A stretch of DNA of 64,000 nt from Antennarius striatus. Lineage: Eukaryota; Chordata; Actinopteri; Lophiiformes; Antennariidae. Under the pieces are notes generated by a model. It did no database searches. It was not told where the DNA came from and saw nothing but the letters and a program-made list of their open reading frames with translations. The translations under genes were made by a program, and so were the position numbers. The stretch is taken from positions 24,720,001 through 24,784,000 of the forward strand of contig NC_090785.1 of the NCBI RefSeq assembly GCF_040054535.1, read 5' to 3'. Positions 34,802 to 46,842 of this stretch are shown here, one piece after another (positions within the stretch are counted from its first letter, which is position 1; each line of letters starts with the position of its first letter).

Positions 34802-35955
34802 TGTAACATAATTCAAGCAGACTGTAGCGGCGAACAGCTGTTTCGTCAGCTGATGCGCGTGTGCGTAACCATGGCGGTGTTGCAGCGCACACGATCAACC
34901 AGATCTTAGCTGTGAATACTGTGTTTTCATTATAGTGCGCCCGGCAGAGCACGTCTGCATCCGTGTTCATCTGGGTGGTCCCGGATGAGGTTGGTGCGTA
35001 ATTCGGGAGAGTTCGGCCATTTGTTTTGCACATTTGTAGTAGTTTGCGTGTGGGGGTGTGTGATTGCAGCGATGGGTGCTCCCGGCTCATCAGCTGGGGT
35101 GTGAGCATGTTGATTGCTCACCTGTGTCAAGTCAAGCAGGGAGAAGAGACGCCACAACGGAGCAGAAAAGTTAAGTTTCCCCACAGAGCGCGGAAAACGT
35201 ACTAACAAAGAGCTGAACGGACCGCCGGTAAGAACACTTTAGTTTTATGTGTGGATGCGAGGTATCTGAAGTGTGGGTGAAGTTATTTGTAGCGTCCGGT
35301 GCTGTGTGTAAATGTTGACTGCTAGTGAGGGCATGGGATAAACAGGTCATATTTTTTCTCTATATGCAGACGGCGTGTTTAAAGCTGCTATAAATGTGAC
35401 TTACTGAAAAAAGAATAGTAATTTTATAGTCGATATGGGATTTAAATGTGTGTCTAAACCTGGTGGGGAGTTGTGTGTTGATTAGTTATTAATTTATATG
35501 TTGGTTTTTGTAAAATGCTTAATTCATTGGTTTCATGGGTTAAAAGAAAAAACACAAATGTATTTTATCTACTTTGATGAATTTACATTGAAATTACTTA
35601 CACCTGTTTTAACTTAAAGGAAAAAAAAGTATTTTCATGTACTTGGTTAATGTGAAAGGGTTTGATAATTGATCAATATTAATTTGTATTTATTATAATT
35701 ATTGATTATGGGTCTGATAATTTTTTAATTTATTAGAACCTGTTTTACATTATGATAACCATGTGATGTTTAAGGTTTTTCACCTACTACTACTACTACT
35801 ACTACTTTGAAGACTATTGGAGAAAAAGGTTGTAAAGAAAAATAAAAGAAAAAGAAGCAACGACCTGGTCTTTGAGTGAATTCCAGCCTTTTGATGTTCG
35901 GCGTTGATACACCCCTTCAAGTGTGGGGTTAGCAAAGAAAGCAAAACACTTGACA
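34802..35955 (+). repeat. BEL/Pao 5' LTR
   Basis: Runs from TGTAACATAATTC to AAAACACTTGACA. The 3' boundary is set by its match to the copy ending at 45127. The 5' boundary is inferred from the TG start because the 3' LTR lacks that part. A (CTA)7 run lies at 35784; the other copy has (CTA)3. Confidence 0.75.
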
Positions 35956-36100
35956 GTGAAAAACCGCATCCAGCGGTTGGAAAAGCCCCAATCGAACCCG
36001 ACTGAAATTCCTGCATCCTAGTTCACCCGACGCCCCCTCAAAGTCCAGCTCCCAGCGGCCTCCAAGTCCACTGCCCCAAAAGTTCTCAGTAAAACCCAAT

Positions 36101-36991
36101 ATGGCCGAGTCAAAGTCCCTGCAGCAGATGAAGGAGAGAACAACTGCCAAACAGCGGTTTGCCCGACAGGCAAACCTACTGTTGAAGTCATGCCAGAAAA
36201 TGTCAGCAGAAGAACTGGTGGAAGCTTTCAGCAAGGTCAGACTTGAAGCTGAGAAGGTACTGGAGGCAAATGAGGAGGTGGAAACCTTGACTGCGGAGGC
36301 GGAGTTTGAGGCTACTGCTAAAGAGGACTTAAATGCAGATGCGAGGAAAACAGCAGAGGACTGCGAACAGAAGCTTGAGGAAGTGGAGGATACTGTCCAG
36401 AAGGTTCTATGGCAAAACTTTGGCTGCCCTGAACTCTCCCTTGCAGTGGAGGCAGCTGAGAAAGAGTGCAAGCTGTTGGTAGCAAGCAGACCTAGCCTGA
36501 AGCTGGAAGTATACGAACTCATGCTCAGCAACCTTGAGGGGCTGGTGAAGATGGCAAAAGAAACCCTGCGCCAATGGACTCGGTGGGTTCCAGAAGGAGA
36601 GCGGCCTGACTTCCGGCAGCGTGTCAGGTATATGGAGAGTTCTCTGCAAGAGTTAATTTCAGATAAGGCTAACCTACTGCAGGTGAAGCTGGAAAACAAG
36701 GAGTCCTCTAAGGAGATGCCAAACCAGACGCCTACTGTCAAACTGAAACCAACGGCACTCCCTCAGTTCGATGGTAACAAGCGGAACTTCTACCTCTGGA
36801 GGAAAGAGTGGGAAGCACTACAAAAGCAAGGAGAACCAACCGGCTCCAAGGAGGTCAGGAAAATCCAGCTGTTAGGCAGCCTAGAGGGTAAAGTAGTGAG
36901 GGACCTTCGCCTGTCAACATATGGGACGGCAGTTGAAATCTTTCATGTGCTGGAAAATCGATTAATAAAACAGCAATTGCCCTGGAAATAA
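36101..36991 (+). pseudogene. BEL/Pao gag-like ORF
   Basis: 296 codons starting MAESKSLQQMKER. A Lys/Glu-rich, coiled-coil-like N-terminal half is followed by LPQFDGNKRNFYLWRKEWEA, typical of the BEL/Pao gag DUF1759-like region. The frame breaks near 36962; the continuation TAIALEIIEELQ is in another frame leading into the 37051 ORF. The element belongs to an old defective copy. Confidence 0.82.
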
Positions 36992-37050
36992 TTGAGGAGC
37001 TGCAGGCACTGGCACCAGTAAGAAGTCACCAACCAAGGAAGATTGTCGAC

Positions 37051-39231
37051 TTGATACAGACTGTGGAAAAGGCCCTGTATGACCTCAGTGAACTGGGAAA
37101 CACCGACGCCCTTAAAAATCCACTCGTTACCAAGTCCCTGGAGAGTAAACTGCCAGAAGGCTTAAAGAAAGAGTGGCTGGTCCATGTGTCAGAAGAAGAG
37201 GAAACCTCATCACCCGAGGGCAGGTTTGATATGCTCCTCAAGTTTCTGAGAAGGCAGGAAAAAATTTATAAGCAACTGGACCAGCTCAGGGACGATGACC
37301 CCAGCAGGAGGGAGACAAGAGTCCCACTAAAACACTCCCGAACAAAAACCACCAACTCCTCAAACCCTCAAGTATCCTGTGTTGTCTGTGGAGAAAGGGG
37401 CCACAGAAAGAGACTCTATTACTGCAAGAAGTTCAAAGCTCTCAAAGTAGCGGAGAAGAAGGAGGCAGTTAAAAAAATTGGTGCTTGTGGGAGGTTTCTG
37501 GAAGTCCACGACGTTGATGTAGAGTGCAAGACCACCTTTCTGTTCAAAAACGAGGGGTGTAAGAATGCTCAAGGTCTGGGTCATCACTATTACCTCTGTC
37601 CCAAAGCTGCGAGTAAGGGAGATGGGCCAAGGAAGCCAAAGCCCAGTCCTGCAAGAGGAGGATGGAATAAGTGCCCAGAAACCCAGGAAGAGTTCCTGAC
37701 AAGCCTACCCCCTGACCTAGCCCAGCGTTGTCGAGATGCATTCTGCAACTCTGTCTCTAAGACATTCAGCTCAGCTGTACCTGAGGGGAGTTTGCTGGCG
37801 GAGAATGGGCTTGAAGAGTTCCCTGTCATAATGATGATCCTTGAAGTTACTGCAAACGCTGGACAGAGGATTGGAACCCTGATAGACTTGGCGTCCGATA
37901 TGAACTACATTACCCATGAGGCTGCAGGTGAGCTGAACCTGAGGAGTGAGGATGTGATGCTCGTAGTCCATGGAGTCGGCGGGATGCAAGTGACGGTGGA
38001 GACAAAACGTTACCTTTTGAAGATTCGGATCACAACTGCAAAAGGAACTCTGAGGTCTCACCAGCTTGTGTGTTACGGGCTGGACAGCATCGCAGAGGTC
38101 CATCGCCACATACCACCCAAGACACTGCAAAAAATATTCCCCGATGTCCCTCTTCATGAACTGGTCCGTCCCACTAAAATCAAGCTCCTCATCAGTCACA
38201 AGGAAGGCCAACTCGTTCCTCAAAAAGTGCGCTCCGTTGGCAACCTTGTCTTGTGGGATGGTCCCCTTGGGAAAACGGTGGGTGGCTCTCATCCAGATCT
38301 CATGGAAGATATTAAAGTTGTAGCTCATGGATCCAGAACTCATTTTGCCCGCTCCATGCGCACAGCAGCTGTTGTGTACAGGGAGGTCACAAGCAACAGC
38401 CCAGCTTATCCACCTCAGCTCATTCAAGCTACCACATCTGCTGCCAACCGAGACTTCATAGCCTGGTGGAGATGGGACAGTATTGGAGCTGCGTGTGAGC
38501 CCAGGTGTGGTGGCTGCAGATGTGGAAATTGCCAACCTGGAGGAAAGGAGACGACAATGTCTGAGGAGCGAGAGCTGGAGCAAATAAGGAGTGGACTGAC
38601 GTACATCAGTGGGGATCACCACAGCGAGCAACCACACTGGCACGCAAAGTACCCTTGGGTGGAGGATCCAGCAACTTTGCCAAACAACAGGAGAGCAGTC
38701 GAAGCAACATTCCGGAGGACCGAGAAGCAGTTGGAAAAAGAGCCAAAATGGAAGGCGGCCTACAAAGCTCAAGTCCATGAAATGGTCCAGCGGAACGCAG
38801 CAATCAAACTGTCCAAAGAAGAGTTGGCAAACTGGCTTGGACCCGTATGGTACATCAGCCACTTGATTGCACCAAATCCCCACTCTGTGACTACGCCAGT
38901 CCGCCTTGTCTGGAATAGTAGTCAGAAATTCGGTGGCCAGAGTCTGAATGACCTGCTCATCAAGGGTCCAGATGTCCTTAATGACATTCGTGCTGTTCTC
39001 ATCCGGTTTCGCCAAGGTGTCTTCGCAGCACTTGGGGACATTAAAAAAATGTATAATTCTGTATGGCTTGAGGACCAGGAAGTGCATCTACATCGCTTCC
39101 TGTGGAGAGACTCTGAGGAAGAGGACATCCAGGAATATGCCATCACCAGGGTTAACATAGGCGATAAACCAGCCGGCTGTATTGCTCAAGTCGCCATGCG
39201 GGAGACGGCCAACCATCATAACTTCGCATGA
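37051..39231 (+). pseudogene. BEL/Pao pol: zinc knuckle, A17-like protease, RT N-terminal part
   Basis: 726 codons. Residues about 110-126 form a Cys/His knuckle (CVVCGERGH then further Cys). A DUF1758/A17-type protease region follows with IDLASDMNYITHEAA and VLWDGPLGKTVGG. The reverse transcriptase begins WYISHLIAPNPHSVTTPVRL and has motif A in ALGDIKKMYNSV. After AQVAMRETAN the sequence jumps to the SHDDL block, so the YVDD catalytic box between them is missing. Confidence 0.88.
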
Positions 39232-39621
39232 TGACCTGTGTCAGCTCAAGCGAATAACAACAAATGTTGAGCATATCCTGAAAGCCGGAGGATTTTACAT
39301 GAAGCCACAGGTTTACTCTGGCCAAAGTGGAAAGTCAGAGTCAAGCCACTTAAAGGAGGACGAACCCCCAGTGATGGTCCTCCCAAACCAACTCTCTAAT
39401 GATAACGATAAAGCCCTAGGTCTTGGTTATGATCCTGAGAGCGACAAGCTGCATTTGATGGTAGCTGTGAATTTCTCCAAAAAGAAAAGGAAAATGAGAC
39501 TCGGAGAGAATCTGTCAAGAAAGGAAGTCGGAGCGCAGGCACTGGACCCACTCACCCAAAGGGAGCTTCTCAGTCAAGTCTCTGGGCTATACGATCCCCT
39601 CGGCCTTGCGACTCCTGTCAA
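39182..39621 (+). pseudogene. BEL/Pao pol continuation after the RT deletion
   Basis: Contains SHDDLCQLKRITTNVEHILK and GGFYMKPQVYSGQ, the segment after the YVDD box, then ALDPLTQRELLSQVSGLYDP before the LINE insertion point. It overlaps the previous frame in a different phase. The L2-like 3' tail begins right after LATPVN. Confidence 0.85.
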
Positions 39622-41144
39622 TCAATCAATCAAGTTTTATTTATATAGCGCTTAATCATGACAGCAGACATTTCAAAGCGCTTTAACAGACAGAAACCCA
39701 ACTGAACCCTCCAGAGCAAGCATAAGCGACAGTGGCGGGGAAAAACTCCCTCCATGAGGAAGAAACTCCGAGCAGGACCCAGACTCTTTTGGGCGGCCAT
39801 CCGCCTCGACCGGTTGGGTGGAAAAGAAATCAAAGGAAGATAAGAACAGCATCAGAGAGAGAGAGACAGAGAGAGAGTGACAGATAGGCCAGATAGAGGT
39901 AGTATCAATATGGTTAAGGTTGCTAAAGTCAAGGCACAATTACAGCTGTGTGGATGACTGTATGGAGGAAGGAGGAAGAAAGGAAGCAGTACCTCAGCCG
40001 ATGGATAGTTGAGGGGTGGTACTGGTGGGCTTGGAGGATAAGGTGCACCGCACATGGAGAGATGGGGGTGATACTGGTGGGCTCGGAGGTGAAGGTCCAC
40101 AGAGGAAGGTCCACGGCGGCTGGGAGGATGAGGGGTGGAAAAGTAAGATGACACCAAGGAAGAGAGGCAGCAGGACCCCAGTCGATGGTTAGGTGAGTGG
40201 TGATACTGTTGTTTGGGAGGTGTAGGTCCACAGCAGATGGTCCACAGCGGATGGGTGGATGAGGGGTGGAACAGTATGGTGGCGCGGAGGAAAAAGGAAG
40301 CCGGACCCCAGCCGATGATTAGGTTAGGGGTGGTACTGGTGGGATGGGAAGAGCAGGTCCATAGCAGATGGGTGGATGAGGGGTGAACCTGAGAAAAACC
40401 TGGGAGAACATAGAGCACAGAGACTCCAGGGAAGAAGTTTAGTTAGTACGGTGTGATTGGAGACTTGGAGAGTGAGATCAGAGAGGAGGAGGAGTAACAG
40501 AGATGGTTGGAGAGAAGGGGGAGGAGAGAGGAACTCAGTGAGTCTGGATGTTGAGTCTCCAGCAGTGTAGGTCTGTATGAAAATAAAGGTAGTAACCTAA
40601 GTTGCCATTAATTGTAAAATTTATGAAAAAAAAGTTTTAAGTCTAGTCTTAAATAGTGAGAGGGTGTCTGCCCCACGAACTGAGGTAGGGAGGTGGTTCC
40701 ACAATAGAGGGGCTTGATAGCAAAAGGCTCTAGCCCCCGTCCTACTTTTATAAATTCTAGGAACCACCAGTAGGCCAGTATGTTGAGAGCGTAATGCTCT
40801 AGATGGATTATAAGGAACTAAAAGTTCCTTCAGGTAGGGCTTTGTAAGTGAGGAGGAGTATTTTAAAATCTATCCTAGCTTTCACAGGAAGCCAGTGCAG
40901 AGAAGCCAGCACAGGAGAAATATGGTCCCTCGCACTGGTCCTGGTCAGAACATAGGCGGCAGCATTCTGAATTTAGTTGAAGACTCTTCAGCGACTTTTT
41001 GGGGCAGCCTGAAAAAAGTGTGTTACAGTAATCTAGTCTGGAAGTGATGAAAGCGTGGATTAATTTCTCTGCGTCACTCCGTTTTAAAATATGCCTGATT
41101 TTAGCAATGTTTCGGAGATGGAAAAAGGCCGTTCTAGAAACCTG

Positions 41145-42581
41145 CTAAATGTGTGTGTTAAACGAGAGATCCTGATCAAAGATGACACCTAGGTTCCTCG
41201 CAGTGGTTTTGGCCTCAAACGTGATGCCATCCAAGGTTATTACATCATTGGGCACTACATCCCTAACAGTTTTTTGGCCGAGCACAACAACCTCAGTTTT
41301 ATCAGAATTGAGATGCAAAAAGTTATTCGTCATCCAATCTTTAATCCCTTTGATACACGCCTGTAATTTGCAGAACTGGCTGACTTTGTCAGGTTTAATC
41401 AAGAGATATAATTGTGTATCATCGGCATAACCATGGAAGTTGATGGAGTGTTTCCTTATCAAATTACCCAGAGGAAGCATGTACAAGATAAACAGTATTG
41501 GACCAAGAACCGAGCCTTGAGGAACTCCATAACTAACTGTAGTTGACTGAGAGGAGTTGTTATTAACGTGAACAAACTGGGAACGGTCAGTTAAATAGGA
41601 CTTAAACCACATCAGTGTTGATCCCTTAATACCAATTGTTTGGTCCAGACGTGCCAGAAGAATATTGTGGTCAATTGTGTCAAACGCCACACTGTGGTCC
41701 AAGAGAACCAGTATAGAAACAAGTCCTCTGTCTGAAGCGGTTAGAAGGTCGTTGCTAACCTTGACAAGTGCTGTTTCCGTACTATGATGTTCCCTGAAAC
41801 CTGACTGGAAATTCTCGAATAAACTGTTGGATTTAAGGAAATCACATAACTGATTAGCGACTATTTTCTCCAAGATCTTAGATAAAAACGGGAGATTTGA
41901 GATGGATTGATAATTATTTAGAACAGTAGGGTCCAGGTTAGGTTTTTTGAGAAGTGGCTTAATTACAGCTACTTTAAAGGACCGTGGTACATATCCAGTA
42001 GATAAAGACATGTTAATTATATTAAGGAAGTGGTTGCCAAGTAAAGGTAGGGCTTTGTTGATGAGTTTAGTTGGAATTGGATCTAACAGACAGGAGGATG
42101 GTTTAGCTGAGGAGATTATTTTAATCAGCTGACTAATCTGCATTGGAGAAAAGACCTCCATAGAACCAAAGGGTTCAGGAGTCAGCTGTGTGTTTTCCGG
42201 ATCTAAGGGACCTAAAGAAGGACCAGAGTTTGAGGATAGGACACCATTAATTTTGTCTCTGATGAGCAGGATCTTATTATTGAAGAAATTCATAAAATCA
42301 TTGCTGTGGTGACTTGATGGAATACTAGGCACAAATGCACTGTGGTTCTTTGTCAGTCTGGATACAGTACTGAACAAGAATCTGTGATTGTTTCTATTGT
42401 CCTCGATTAATGATGAATAATAGGCTGCTCTAGCGGAATTAAGTGCCTTCCTGTATTTATGTAAACCATCATGCCACGCAGTGCGGTATTCTTCTAACTT
42501 AGTAGAACGCCATTTCCTCTCAAGTTGTCGGGATTCTTTCTTTAATTGGTGGGTATGAGAATTAAACCAGGGAGCTTGCAT
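41145..42581 (-). pseudogene. L2-like reverse transcriptase
   Basis: 478 codons with the whole palm: KPLLKKPNLDPTVLNNYQ, FQSGFREHHSTETALVKV, GVPQGSVLGPILFILY, catalytic YADDTQLYL, and LHLNSDKTEVVVLG. Motif A reads LDHSVAFDTIDH; His and Val replace the usual small residues, but the catalytic Asp is kept. The frame ends at a stop after NLGVIFDQDLSFNTHI, before the C-terminal region. Confidence 0.92.
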
Positions 42582-42618
42582 ACCCTGTTTTATAGTCTTA
42601 TTTTTTTAGTGGAGCAAT

Positions 42619-43755
42619 TCAATCTAAGGTTTTTCGCAGAGAGTCTGAAGTAACGTCAACAAACTCAGCAATTTGAGATGGGCTAGCATTAACTGAGTTC
42701 AGAAAATGACCCGCTGTGTAGTTCAGTAGTGGGATTAGATTAAGCATACTTGGGATTTCTTCCCTGAATTTAGAAATAGTATGATCTGATAAGTTTCTAG
42801 TACAAATGTTTTTTGCAGGAAGACAATTACACAATAGCCGAATGTCAAAAGTTATCAGGCAGTGGTCAGAAAGGATAGGATTACGAGGAAAGATGACCAA
42901 CTCCTCAATTTCAATCCCATAAATCAAGACTAAGTCCAGAGTATGCTCGAACTGGTGGGTAGGTTCCTGTACACACTGACTAAAGCCTATGGAGTCTAGT
43001 AATGACATAAATGCCCTACTGAGGCTATCATTACTGTCATCCACGTGAATATTGAAATCAACAACAATTATGACCTTATCAGTTTTAAGAATTAAACTAG
43101 TTAAGAAATCGGCAAATTCGGAAAGAAAGTCACTGTATGGACCAGGAGGACGATAGATGATGACAAATAATAGGGGCTGAAGTAGTTTCTGGATTGGGTT
43201 TGATAGGCTCAGACTAAGACTTTCAAATGAATTGAAGATAATTTTTGGTTTAGGGCTCAATTCTAGTGAGGAATTAAAAATTGATGCAACTCCACCACCT
43301 CTGCCTGAGACTCGAGGGATCTGATAATTTAGGTTACTAGGGGGAGTAGCTTCATTTAGGGAAAAATACTCATCCTCACTTAGCCAGGTTTCCGTTAAAC
43401 AGAATAAATCTATTTGATAATCTGATATAATGTCATTGATTAAAACAGCTTTTGAAGACAGAGATCTAATATTTAGGAGACCACATTTTATTGTTTTGTA
43501 CTCCGGAGCTGTTGAAGTCCTGGTTTTGATTTTTATTAAATGTGGGTGTCCAGTTGCTTTCCTCTGGACTTGAAATGACTTGAATTTGCATGAATTAACT
43601 TTAAATGGTCGAGGGACAGACACAGTCTCAATGGTGTGTACAGTGGGTGACAATACAGTAGGTGAAAGTGTAGTGGGTAACATTACAGTGGGTGAAGGTA
43701 CAGTGGGTGACCGTTCTAGGAGTGCAGAGACTTGTTTAAGACTGCGACTCTGCAT
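42619..43755 (-). pseudogene. L2-like endonuclease part of ORF2
   Basis: 378 codons. APE-type endonuclease blocks are present: [44 protein letters not shown] and [11 protein letters not shown]. The frame stops before the linker to the reverse transcriptase, which lies in another frame after a ~38-bp gap. Confidence 0.9.
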
Positions 43756-43773
43756 CCCGGTCTCAACTCTGGG

Positions 43774-44694
43774 TCATGGTTTTGGGGCAGAAATAAAAGT
43801 GGTCAGATGTTTTGACAGGAGAGCAGCGCCATTCCAAGTGGGATGTATGCCGTCTCTCCTGATGAGACCGGGTTTTCCCCAAAAAGTCCGCAAATTATCA
43901 ACAAACTGAATGTCATTAGCAGGACACCACCTAGACAGCCAGCGGTTGAGCGAAGACATGCGGCTATACATGTCATCGCTGGTCAGATTAGGAAGGGGGC
44001 CAGAGAACACTACGGAGTCCGACATTGTTTTTGCGTAGCTGCACACCGACTGAATATTAATTTTTGTGACCTCCGATTGGCGTGACCGGGTGTCATTACC
44101 GCCGACATGGATTACTATCTTACCATATGTACGTTTATCTTTAGCCAGCAGTTTCAAAAAGGACTCGATGTCGCCCGCTCTGGCACCCGGGATACACTTG
44201 ACTAGGGTCGCTGGTGTCTCTAGTTTAACGTGCCGCACCACAGAGCTGCCAATCACCAGAGTAGGTTCCTCAGCGGGTGTGTCGCTGAGCGGGGAAAAGC
44301 TGTTCGAGATATCGAGTGGTTGCGGGGATTGGTGGTGAACCCGAGGCTTTCGCCTGCCACTATGTTTCCTACGAACAGTCACCCACTGCTCCTGCTCGGG
44401 GGCTGCTGGAGGACGGCTAACCTGAGCTGGGGAGTGGCTAGCGTGAGCTGGTGGGTCCGCTCCGACTGAAGCTACCTGACTAGGTGGCACAGCTATGTTT
44501 TCAGTTAAGGAGCGAACCAGTGCCTCCAACTGACTAAGTCTTGCTTCCATCCGAGAAAAGGCACTACACTTCGTGCAGATGCCCCTTTCGCTGAAGGAAG
44601 CGGGGGAAAAACTATACATCTGACAGACTGAGTAGCAGAGAGAAGGAGAGGGAGGAGAGTGGACAGAGGGAAGCATAGCCATAGTTAGCAACAA
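43774..44694 (-). pseudogene. L2-like ORF1 with SGNH/esterase-type domain
   Basis: 306 codons. The N-terminal part has a CTKC motif and a short coiled-coil-like stretch ([15 protein letters not shown]). The C-terminal half has [13 protein letters not shown] (block I), [10 protein letters not shown] (block III) and [12 protein letters not shown] (block V Asp and His), matching the esterase domain of CR1/L2 ORF1 proteins. The frame is open and may be intact. Its role in retrotransposition is membrane or RNP related by analogy only. Confidence 0.9.
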
Positions 44695-44946
44695 AGATAA
44701 ACTAAGCTAGCTCTGAAGTACGGAAGATTACTTTAATAAAAGTTTGTAAAAGGTTAGCTGAAATATGTGAGAGCTTTCGCTATCAAGTTTTGAGATGGAG
44801 ATGGAAACAACTAGCTTACTCTACAATTCTAAAATGACAAGATATTAACAGTGATTGTGTGACGAAAGCGAACCAAGACGCCGCAGTCAAACAAACACAA
44901 CAGGTAGTGACGGAAAACGCTTACCGCAACAGGAAGTGCTGGTCAT

Positions 44947-45127
44947 GTGATGTTTAAGGTTTTTCACCTACTACTACTTTGAAGACTATTGGAGAAAAAG
45001 GTTGTAAAGAAAAATAAAAGAAAAAGAAGCAACGACCTGGTCTTTGAGTGAATTCCAGCCTTTTGATGTTCGGCGTTGGTACACCCCTTCAATTGTGGGG
45101 TTAGCAAAGAAAGCAAAACACTTGACA
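44947..45127 (+). repeat. BEL/Pao 3' LTR remnant
   Basis: Matches 35758-35955 of the 5' LTR closely from CATGTGATGTTTAAGG to AAAACACTTGACA, with (CTA)3 instead of (CTA)7 and a few substitutions. The first ~950 bp of this LTR are missing. Confidence 0.92.
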
Positions 45128-46330
45128 CAGACCATTGGACAACCTGGCAAGGAATGAATGAAAAGGGGTTGGTATCCAGTCAACAATGAGAGACTAATAA
45201 GGGGAGGCAGTGAGAAGGGAAAATCTGGTGAAGAGAATGAGCTGATGCAAGCATGAGAGGTAGGCTCTGAAGTGGTAGGACAGTTAGGGATAAGGCATAA
45301 AGACAAATAGAACTGTTATATATAGCTAGCTACTGTATATTGGGTTTGTGATATGGATTATTGATGACATAAAAGTAACAACATTGTCAAAGTGACCATG
45401 GAAATTTGACAAATCTTTGTTTGCAGTCCATATCCCTGGCTCAGAAAATCATTGTACAAATGTTGAATAAAACATTTTTCGTTACTGTTGGTCTATAAGT
45501 TCAATCCACAGTTGTTGGCACATACTGTATATAACATTACTGAATCTCAAGGCATTGATGACCTCAAGGAGATAAAGATCTGGAACTCACATGAGAAGTG
45601 AAACCAACACCATGAAACTGTTATTATCATTTCCTCGACCTAAAGAAGAGAGAATCTACATTAATGACTACACTAACTACAAACATTGATTTACCCAGAG
45701 GACAAAACACCCCAATACAAATTCAGCAATGTTATCCATATAGCCTACTGCAGAGAGGAGTGCATGTATGTATCTGCATGCAGGTAAAACAAGACTACCA
45801 CTCTTCACAGTGATAGCACAACATAATGATTGTGTTCACTGGTGTTTAAATATCTACGCTGCCGAGTTAAAACTAAAAAGATCTGCATGCTTCACAGTCA
45901 GCCTTCAAAAAACAACTGATGCTGCTGAGTTACATCAAAACTCAAATTCATAACTTTCATGTCATAGCAGGTCACCGGTGAAATGCTATTTGCAAGTATA
46001 CTATTAAATGAAGTGCAAAGTCTAACCACCCTCAGGACACCGCGGTGAAATGATGCATAAATAACATATGAAACACTTTTTTCATCAAAAGCCAACTTTA
46101 TGGATGCTGGAGATGCCCTAAAGATTGTTTTATTAACCATTAAAACCCCTGGCTTTATTTGACCATGAAGGATTAAGTGAGTATACCTTGAAATACCTAA
46201 CAAAATTGCATCCTACTACAACAGAAACCTCGATTGTTGTTCAGATGAGCTCAAAATATAGTAAACAGAAGTGTAACTGACTTTCTCATATAAGAAAAGT
46301 ATAAATCATTTTTGTTAAACTAATAAAGCT
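45128..46330. other. Unassigned stretch upstream of the SLC4 exons
   Basis: No exon or repeat could be assigned with confidence. The N-terminal exons expected for an SLC4 anion exchanger were not found here. Confidence 0.35.
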
Positions 46331-46331
46331 G

Positions 46332-46663
46332 TCATGGGTGTGGTTTGGACCCAAATACAGAACACCCAGGGAGAAGTCCACTTTCATAGCTTTAATCAGC
46401 AAAATTCTAATCAGAAGATAAGGCAAGGAACGATCAAACAGGCAAAATTCAGGAAACCAGCAAAAATAACATAGAAGTCGAAAAAACCTGAAGAGTAGGA
46501 TGAGTAACTAACAACCTGGCAGTGAACTGAGATGAGCAGAACATGAGTAGAGTGGAGCCTGAGTGGAGATGACGGCAGCAACACAAGTGGCAGGAAAGAG
46601 TGGACTGAGTTGAATTCAGGATACAGAGGACAGGAGGGAAAACTGGAACTGGGAGCATGACAG
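46332..46663. mobile_element. Short repeat with TGTCATG/CATGACA ends
   Basis: About 330 bp starting TGTCATGGGTGTGGTTTGG and ending GGGAGCATGACA. The 7-bp ends are inverted repeats. The body has CCAAATACAGAACACCCAGG, which resembles a common fish repeat. No clear target duplication and no coding content. Could be an LTR or a MITE. Confidence 0.45.
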
Positions 46664-46842
46664 AGGCAGATTTCAAAAGTATTTAATCTCATCTCATTCA
46701 TTAATATCTAATCGCCAGTAATGTTGAATGTTGAATGTTGAAAGACTGCAGGGAATAAATAATCTATCAATGCTGTCACTAACTCTTCAGTGTGACACAA
46801 AAACACCCAGTAACGCATGTCGTTTTCTCCCCAAAGCCAATC

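Larger units (their letters stand above)
39618..44946 (-). mobile_element. L2-like LINE, nearly full length, inverted in BEL/Pao
   Basis: Minus-strand order: 5' region (44695-44946), ORF1 (43774-44694), endonuclease (42619-43755), reverse transcriptase (41145-42581), degenerate RT C-terminus (about 40650-41140), 3' region ending GCTATATAAATAAAACTTGA and a (TTGA/ATTG)n tail at 39618. About 5.3 kb. Stops separate the endonuclease and RT frames, so it is inactive. The 3' region is shared with 11425-12735. Confidence 0.9.
34802..45127 (+). mobile_element. BEL/Pao LTR retrotransposon, interrupted by an L2-like LINE
   Basis: Structure: 5' LTR (34802-35955), gag (36101-36991), pol (37051-39617), an inverted L2-like LINE (39618-44946), then only the last ~181 bp of the 3' LTR (44947-45127). 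The connection, RNase H, integrase and most of the 3' LTR are missing, so the LINE insertion was accompanied or followed by a deletion. Gag and pol carry frameshifts, and the reverse transcriptase lacks its YVDD region. Confidence 0.88.

Noticed and set aside
35929..36741. 270-codon minus-strand frame
   Set aside because: Antisense of the gag-like ORF with Ser-rich low-complexity product.
37771..39087. 438-codon minus-strand frame
   Set aside because: Antisense shadow of the BEL/Pao pol ORF.
43843..44469. Plus-strand frames of 79-90 codons
   Set aside because: Shadows of L2-like ORF1 on the minus strand.
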